Assembly: GCA_040143965.1 (NCBI GenBank)
Contig: JASJQH010006993.1
Location: 1 to 28,068, forward strand
Reading direction: 5' to 3'
DNA from: Basidiobolus ranarum
Lineage: Eukaryota; Basidiobolomycota; Basidiobolomycetes; Basidiobolales
DNA: 28,068 bases
The notes beneath the pieces are model-generated. The model had not been told where the DNA came from, ran no database searches, and worked only from the letters and a program-made list of their open reading frames with translations. This document shows, in pieces, positions 22,296 through 28,068 of the stretch. A program made the position numbers and the translations under genes. Each line of letters starts with the position of its first letter. Position 1 is the first letter of the stretch.

Positions 22296-22583
22296 CTACA
22301 AATAAAGCCAAAGACTCTTCTGTGGATGCAACGCACAAGTTCCATCGAAGGATATAGTGAATTCTCCACAACAATTGAATCTCCTAATATAGTCTTCAAA
22401 TTTCACTTTATCAGCGTGCCTGAACAAGAAACACACTACCATTAATATTAGAGTACTTAACTGAAAAACCCAGTATCCACATGAAATCAAACCAATTTTA
22501 CATATATAGCTTAATGTACACAAGCAATTTTTACTAGAATCCTTCAACGAAGTCCCTGTGGGACATCTTATGCATATCAACAC
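22296..22583 (-). CDS. Possible membrane-protein fragment with a CCG motif
   Basis: This 95-codon minus-strand frame has no ATG at its start. It contains a hydrophobic stretch (GYWVFQLSTLILMVVCFLF) followed by FEDYIRRFNCCGEF and a further Cys. A membrane segment followed by CCG is reminiscent of the large loop of tetraspanins, but the spacing is shorter than usual and the other membrane segments were not found upstream. A good acceptor (TTCTTGTTCAG) lies inside the stretch, so only the part from HADKVKFEDY may be an exon. Weak call; it may be a remnant or chance. Confidence 0.18.
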   Translation of the reverse strand: MLICIRCPTGTSLKDSSKNCLCTLSYICKIGLISCGYWVFQLSTLILMVVCFLFRHADKVKFEDYIRRFNCCGEFTISFDGTCALHPQKSLWLYL

Positions 22584-23661
22584 TTTCTACCTTTATTTTG
22601 TGGTAACTCAATTTATAACACTGCTGGTATATTAGTATTTAATAATTCAATATTGTGTGACTTTCCCGTTACAGCAGGAGCTGCCAAGGACATATATATT
22701 ATACATTATTCAAAGTGATCCATGGACTAGAGCAAGCACAAATACTCATTTTTGCAAGACTTCGAGCTGTCTAACAATTGAAGTAACATGGAGGCATGGG
22801 TAGGAAATTGAATAATAACTTCTTTAGGGAAGATATCAGGTATTGATGTATTCTAAATCAAACCATTCAAAAAACCAAATTTAGTGAAATATGACAAAGA
22901 CCTTGCTCTCACAGGATTAAGTCATATTGTGTATTTCATTTTCATAAAATCAGAAACTTGGCTAAAAATAAAGAAAGCCAATATCCGTTGCCAGCCTTTA
23001 TCCGTTGAGCGTGAAGAAAAGTTGCTACTCGCTATCTAGAAATAATCCGAAGTTTCTCACCAATGCTGAATCAAAGACATCATACAGCTAGCTCAGAGAT
23101 GAATAACCAGATGGGACTCGGTAAACTTCCTTTTTGAAATGTTGGCTTTATTAGCTGTACCACGAAAAGATAAATTATCACCTATTCTATTGTAAATGGA
23201 TCTGATGATGACGGATTCTTGATGTATATGGCACTCTAATTCGTTGAGACTATGTTTAATTAGAGTATAATGGATCATAAATGGCAATTGCGAATCTATT
23301 TTTAAACTGAACCAATACGCCGACAAGGGGCCAATAGTCTATATTATATTTAGTTAAAATTATGCAGATAGTGGATTTGATGGAGTCTATTGCTTCGTTG
23401 TCAAGTCATTTCATTGTATCCATTTGTAACAATTGCGCCAATACCAAATGTAACAAATATATGCGTTAGGCTATATCTGACTCGAGTTTCTAGAAAAGAA
23501 CACTAAATTCAGCCGATGTTACACAATCACTCAGCCCAATCAATCTTCATTTTGGCATCTATTAAATCACACACAGTGCGTTCAGAAATATTTGCTTCTT
23601 ATCCATTTGTTTTCCTCTTCTTGCATACAACTCCTTTAACTCCACCCAAAGACAAGTTATC
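22584..23661. other. No gene seen; promoter of the secreted-protein gene at the right end
   Basis: This AT-rich stretch has a short minus-strand frame at 23093-23326 without recognisable content. The 80 bases before 23662 are pyrimidine-rich (CTCTTCTTGCATACAACTCC), a pattern common before highly expressed fungal genes. Confidence 0.4.
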
Positions 23662-24328
23662 ATGAAAATCGTTTCATTGCTCAGTACCATACTTTCAGCT
23701 GCTCTTGGTGAGTCAAAAGAAGAATATTTTTGCTCTATAATATTTGATGCGACAAGTGTATCTCGAACGCCTTACTAAAATATCATTCTTTACTGTAGTC
23801 AGTGGATTCATATTTGATCCTACGTTAAAGACAGAGTATTCCGTTGGTGAAACCCTTGAGGTATCCATCGTTAACAACTACGACGAACATAATTGGATGG
23901 TTGGAATCCCTTCTGTTAGTATTAGCTTGTATGATGAGTCTGGAACTACGATGCTATACACAATTACAGAGTTGATTCAATTGAAAAAATTCCCCCCTCT
24001 GGACAAGTCAGATGTTATTGAGAAATGGGCTATCCCTGAGGAAATCGACACTCAGTACAAAACAGACGGAAAGTTCTCTTTGGTCATTGATTATCTACAA
24101 TCTAAGCGTGGTTCTGCCAAACCTCTATCCTTCAGAATAGAGCACCCTATCACCATTAAAGATATCCGCAGCACTGGTACTAAAGCCATGCCCCCCGCTC
24201 AACCACGTAAGTCTTCTTTGGCATCAGAGACTACTGGCAATGGTGCCACTCCCGAGAAGCGAGTCGAATACAGTGCCACCTGGGGCTACAACATGATTAA
24301 GTCTTTGTTGGTTAACCATCTTTTGTAA
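23662..24328 (+). CDS. Small secreted protein, Kre9/Knh1-like
   Basis: There are two exons, 23662-23707 and 23799-24328, with a 91-nt GTGAGT...GTAG intron, giving 191 residues. Residues 1-17 form a signal peptide (MKIVSLLSTILSAALVSG), and the intron falls near its cleavage site. The mature domain (about 18-140) is beta-rich and Ig-like: EYSVGETLEVSIVNN, PSVSISLYDESG, KWAIPEEI, GKFSLVIDYL and FRIEHPITI. This order (strand, strand, W-x-IP, strand, F-x-I) resembles the Kre9/Knh1-like domain of fungal cell-wall proteins, which function in beta-1,6-glucan assembly or as GPI-anchored surface proteins. The tail is Ser/Thr/Pro-containing but ends without a convincing GPI signal, and no further Cys residues are evident. 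Secretion is well supported; the family call is moderate and the substrate unknown. Confidence 0.75.
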
Positions 24329-25962
24329 ACTGGCTTTTCCCCACGAGAAATGCAATCTTCAACTTGAATAATGTCTAATCATTTTTTGTATTCGTAAATT
24401 TACCTCCATCATCACTGATATGTTCTTAAGACTACATCTCATTTTCTCCCCGGGAGTTTTATGATAGAATCATCTTTCTGGGAGGGAATATATCTTATAT
24501 TTCTACTCCAAATAAATATGTTCCGATTCCTCCAATTCACCCCTCATGAACTTATGCATTGTATAGCGTTTTAACAAGTCTTGTAGATACTTTTCAGGTA
24601 CTATCAAAGCCATGGTACACGTTGTATTAGTCTTGCACTGTGGGTATTTTGTGGTGACTCAAGATACGAATCCATATTTTTCTATCATTATCCCCACTGG
24701 AAATCCTGCTGTTACATACATATAACGCTGTCTTGTTTTCTTTTCTGCCACCGGAAAGTGGACATAAATGTAGTGTCTGTAACTAACTTACACACATACG
24801 TAAAGTATTATCTGCTCACATAGAGGTAACACGAATTCAATTAACGGCTCCAGAGTGTTGGCCAATGAGGATTATGATTAATATTGATGTAAGCACCAGA
24901 AATTGGCCACTCAACGGGTTATGCTACTCAATTTATATATTTGTGCTCACAAAGGTATTCCACCGCATTAAATTCTCTTGCTCACCATATTGTGTGAATT
25001 GGAGCGACTAGGTGTGGCAACTGATGTTTAGTTTACGACATTCTCAATATAAGATAGGTGATTAAATTAGTAATAAATCAGGGTTGATTTTTAATATGTA
25101 AGAACATTGAATTATTGAACACCAATGACCTAAATATCCCCAATATCAATGAATCAGTCACTACAGGAAAATCAATTTGCCCATCACTATACAAGTGTGA
25201 TCTGATTGTGACGCTTGGTTGTAACAAAAAGAAACACTCGCTCTAACTGATATTTAATGAACCGCGATTGAATTTACGAGGTAAAAAGTAAGTCACCACC
25301 ATGTTTAAGCTGTAACCTGAAATATCATGGGTCAATAGTGGCCATAGGCGCAAAAGTCAATACTGCCAGGGTCGTATGAATCTACGTTGCGATAGCATTA
25401 GATGGTCATCGCATTGGATATTTCATACTGATTCAATATATATGCTGCATTACCATTAAACTCAGTATGGTCTGCCGATAATTTGAGTATCTGATGGATC
25501 CAATTAAAGGCATTTTACTCAGGCGTAAGTGAAAAAGAAGCCAAGCAATAAGAATGGTTTGATGGCTAATATATGGAAATGCTACTCCTCTTGAAGAAGA
25601 AAACTGTCATGTATGATATACCCTATTTTACGAGAGCTTTTCGTACTGTAGTAGCAACACAAGTGGAAAGTACATCACTATTCAAGATTTAAATTGCTTA
25701 TATACAGCACAATATTGAATATAAAGCATTATCAACTTTTGCTGCTGAAAAGTTGAAATGAGTTATGTGTCAATAATCTTGATGCCCGGTAGTTTTATGT
25801 ATCATGCATATTTATTTTTTATGGAAGAATTTCGCAAATATCGGAAAACAGACTGGCGATACTGACTGAAGAAAAGAATACTTTGAAGGTCTGGGAAAAG
25901 TTGCGTGGGCTAGTGTTGACCGGCCCATTAGAAAATTGAAATGATGGCTAAGAAATATTCAA
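24329..25962. other. Gene-poor tract with one small hairpin
   Basis: No open frame of note lies on either strand. A perfect 8-bp inverted repeat with a 7-base loop (CAACTTTT/AAAAGTTG) sits at about 25734-25756. Its function, if any, is unknown. Confidence 0.4.
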
Positions 25963-26319
25963 CTATGAGCTTGATAGACATTTAGCAGTTGGCCTAAATG
26001 AAATAATTCTGCTTTTACCAAAAATATAGAAAAGCACTTGTGTTAGTCTCAGGACATATACTAATAGAATGAGCAAATCTGGAGCCAATTTGCGTGACTG
26101 TGAAATTTCCAGTGCAACATAACTAATTGCTGTAAAAATAGCACCTATCATAAATATGTGCTCCAAACCTGGACCTAATGATAATTGACTAGGAAAGGAT
26201 ATACAATCTGCAGCTAATACACCTTTAGGGAATTCCAGAGAAAGGTCATTTTGAAAAGAAGAGTTATCACTAACTTTAGAAATATTTATTCGCTTAAAAC
26301 TAAGAACATGAATTTGCAC
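25963..26319 (-). CDS. Possible membrane-protein fragment, two hydrophobic segments
   Basis: This 118-codon minus-strand frame has no ATG at its start. It carries two hydrophobic segments (HIFMIGAIFTAISYVALEI and PDLLILLVYVLRLTQVLFYI) separated by a short charged loop. It lies next to copia scraps but does not resemble copia proteins. It could be part of a decayed multi-spanning membrane protein, or chance in AT-rich DNA. Confidence 0.2.
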   Translation of the reverse strand: MQIHVLSFKRINISKVSDNSSFQNDLSLEFPKGVLAADCISFPSQLSLGPGLEHIFMIGAIFTAISYVALEISQSRKLAPDLLILLVYVLRLTQVLFYIFGKSRIISFRPTAKCLSSS

Positions 26320-26382
26320 TTATGAGTTAAGCTACAGAGGGAAATGTGGTTGTGTTTGTCAAAAGTAACATAGTCTAAACAT

Positions 26383-26589
26383 TTGGATATTCATATATTG
26401 GTTGGTATTTTGATATTCCATGTTTCACCAAGATATTATGTGCTATTCTCAAGAGGAGTCTACATCAAAGTACTTGGATATTTAGATTCTTCAAACTGGT
26501 CCTACAGACCCCAAATACTTAAACTGGCTTCTGGGACCTTTCTTATTGCATTGTGCACAGTTACTATCTTTCTCTTGACTAAATTGTAA
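26383..26589 (+). mobile_element. Ty1/copia fossil, RNase H piece on the plus strand
   Basis: A plus-strand stretch aligns by eye with the copia RNase H segment. PRYYVLFSRG corresponds to the usual G-T-P-x-Y-G-L-L-F-S-R-G, then KVLGYLDSSNW to the L-x-G-Y-x-D-x-D-W block, and KLASGTF to the R-x-S-T-S-G-Y block. It is a short broken fragment of an old element. Its orientation is opposite to the reverse transcriptase piece that begins about 400 bp to the right, so the two are rearranged or come from different insertions. Confidence 0.5.
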
Positions 26590-26733
26590 TGTAACTTTTG
26601 ACTCAATATATCAATCGGTGAAAACTACCAATACATGGCATTCTCCAAACACACAAAATACTTCAACATGTCATGAATACTGGGTTTGCACTCTCTGAAA
26701 TGACTACCTCCCAATTTTCTAGGGCCTATACCT

Positions 26734-26940
26734 TGTAAAAGTATTTTGGGAGCATGTTGGAAGTCGTATGGAGAACTACATAAGTTGGTGGTTTCAAATA
26801 TTTGTATATTGAGTAGAAGGTTGACAGTTATTGTTCTGTTAAGAACTAAGCACACAATTGTGTAGAATGGGTTAAGGATGGTCCCAATAACATGTGTGCA
26901 AAGCTTGATACAACTAGTCAAAGCTTGAAAAATAAATATA
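26734..26940 (+). repeat. Diverged direct repeat, copy 1 of 2
   Basis: This segment of about 207 bp is repeated about 410 bp further right. The copies share runs such as GTTGGAAGT, TTGGTGGTTT and TTGACAGTTA, and appear roughly two-thirds identical by eye, with almost no length change. In the minus-strand copia reading it covers the region after the reverse transcriptase. Confidence 0.75.
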
Positions 26941-27143
26941 TTTAACTTCTTTAGTATATCTAGCATATACCTAAACTAGCTCAAAGTCATTTTTTGGGTA
27001 GCTCTATTGATCTAAAGATGGATTTCAAGATAGTATATCAGATCACCAAGTTCAGTCCTTTTGATTTCAGCTGATAAATTTGATATGCCTTTCTCCAAAG
27101 TCTTCAAGTCATTGCCTGCTCAAATGAGGTCATCTACATGTAA

Positions 27144-27350
27144 GTGTTGAAGTATTTGGGAGCCTGTTGGAAGTGGTTTGAAGAATTAGAGAAATTGGTG
27201 GTTTTCATGTGTTGATTGATTAAGTTGAAAGTTGACAGTTATACTTTTGTCAGGACGTAGACAAACTAACATATAGAGTGTGCTGAGAAAGGACCTAGAG
27301 ACATGCATGCAAAGTCTGAGGCTTCTAGCACAGGTTTGAAAGAATCTATA
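27144..27350 (+). repeat. Diverged direct repeat, copy 2 of 2
   Basis: This is the partner of the segment at 26734-26940. It directly abuts the reverse transcriptase piece, so the order is not that of an intact copia element. It is best explained by rearrangement or insertion of one old copy into another. Confidence 0.75.
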
Positions 27351-27355
27351 TATCT

Positions 27356-28068
27356 GAGAACTCATACTTTGGTAAAGTTTGTGAGGTAAATTCCAATTGC
27401 TCTCAATTGGTAATAGTTTAGTGAAATATAAGATAAGTAAAAACTGTTGAAGTTTATTGTCTTTATCATATCTGTTATCTCTATCTTTATACCCCTAACT
27501 ATTTCATATATCACATATAAGTTAGTTAACATTACTTAGTCAAATATCACTTAACTGAAAATCAGAACATATATTATATATATGTGAATAATGTGAGAAT
27601 TAGCAATTCCATATTGGAAATTTCAAACTCATCCAAATTGCCCCAAAGATAACCCATTTTACTCCCACAGATGATCTGAACACAACCCCAGTGTTAGTTT
27701 TCTGTATTTACACCAAAATGTATAAATGCTTCATTTCTGGAAAATATATAATTATCTCACAAAGCTATTCAAAACTCCACTTTTCTAAAGTTCCTCCAAA
27801 CAGCCCATATTTTCCCAATAAACTTTGCTACAGCAGCTAAAGTTTCTACATAAACAGTTCCAGACATTTAGAAATAACCTTTTGATAATAGTCTAGTCTT
27901 CTGCCTCTGTTTATTGCCATCAGACATGTATTTAACTCCCTAACAGAAATTTGATGCTTGTTATTGTAGGAAAACCATCACAATTTTAATCCATTTGGGG
28001 TTGACTGTTTACTTACCTTCATAAAATTGTCAAGTTAGATTTGATTTTAATCAATTTTTTCAGTTTCA
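27356..28068. other. Right-end AT-rich flank of the copia fossil
   Basis: No coding stretch was recognised. The minus strand holds TATAAAG- and CAATAAA-like words near 27455-27495 that could be leftovers of a terminal repeat, but no second copy exists in the window to confirm it. A near-palindromic ACATATATTATATATATGT lies near 27567-27585. Confidence 0.4.

Larger units (their letters stand above)
26625..27355 (-). mobile_element. Ty1/copia fossil, reverse transcriptase and RNase H-flank pieces on the minus strand
   Basis: Reading the minus strand from about 27140, the copia reverse transcriptase block HVDDLI, AGNDLKTLEKGISNLSAEI, KRTELGDLIYYLEIHL is clear. It is followed by the downstream block RYMLDILKKLNIF, which leads into a stretch resembling the RNase H approach (ITVNLLL, then PKILLQGIGPRKLG). 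A diverged second copy of that last stretch lies upstream of the reverse transcriptase piece, at 27144-27350. The element is broken in several places, lacks gag and integrase here, and is old. No paired terminal repeats were found. Confidence 0.8.

Noticed and set aside
27422-27531. Possible copia terminal repeat (TG...CA, with TATA- and AATAAA-like words on the minus strand)
   Set aside because: It is only about 110 bp, no second copy exists in the window and no clear primer-binding site follows. Words of this kind are frequent in AT-rich DNA.

Overview
The window looks like AT-rich nuclear DNA from a fungus. The genes carry many short GT-AG introns, mostly 54-98 nt. Some genes are fungal in type: a White Collar-2-like PAS/GATA protein, a Cys-3-type bZIP, an RMD1/Sif-family (DUF155) protein and a Kre9/Knh1-like secreted protein. 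Gene density is low, with several kilobases between some genes, and an old Ty1/copia fossil sits at the right end. I lean towards an early-diverging lineage (Mucoromycota/Zoopagomycota grade), but the sequence does not settle this. No tRNA, rRNA, CRISPR array, origin or bacterial-style operon was seen.

Layout. Positions 2-440 hold the last exons of a gene cut by the window edge (+). Positions 849-1802 hold a three-exon gene of unknown family (+). Positions 2613-3123 hold unresolved gene-like scraps. Positions 3407-4378 hold a WC-2-like photoresponse factor (+). Positions 5454-6590 hold a SAM plus HMG-box protein in five exons (-), convergent with WC-2. Positions 7000-8260 hold several short coding-like stretches that do not assemble into a gene. 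Positions 8260-12600 are a large gene-poor tract with one 118-codon ORF on the minus strand. Positions 13820-14698 hold a Cys-3-type bZIP (-). Positions 15423-16662 hold two further coding-like stretches, the second with a weak arrestin-like signature. Positions 16663-19079 show no gene. Positions 19080-20887 hold a ten-exon RMD1/Sif-family gene (+). Positions 21206-21984 hold ribosomal protein uS5 (RPS2) (-), with an apparent one-base frame break. Positions 23662-24328 hold a small secreted protein (+). Positions 25963-27355 hold membrane-like and Ty1/copia scraps, including an internally duplicated segment and oppositely oriented RNase H and reverse transcriptase pieces.

The recognised genes do not form one pathway. 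Three encode transcription or chromatin regulators (light, sulfur/nutrient, HMG-box). The others are housekeeping (ribosome, RMD1/Sif) or cell-wall/secreted. Exon structures for WC-2, SAM-HMG, RMD1 and the secreted protein were worked out by eye; frame and splice phase agree at every junction. I found no convincing new biological system. The items most worth a second look are the rearranged copia fossil, the frame break in RPS2 and the open 165-codon stretch near 16.2-16.7 kb.
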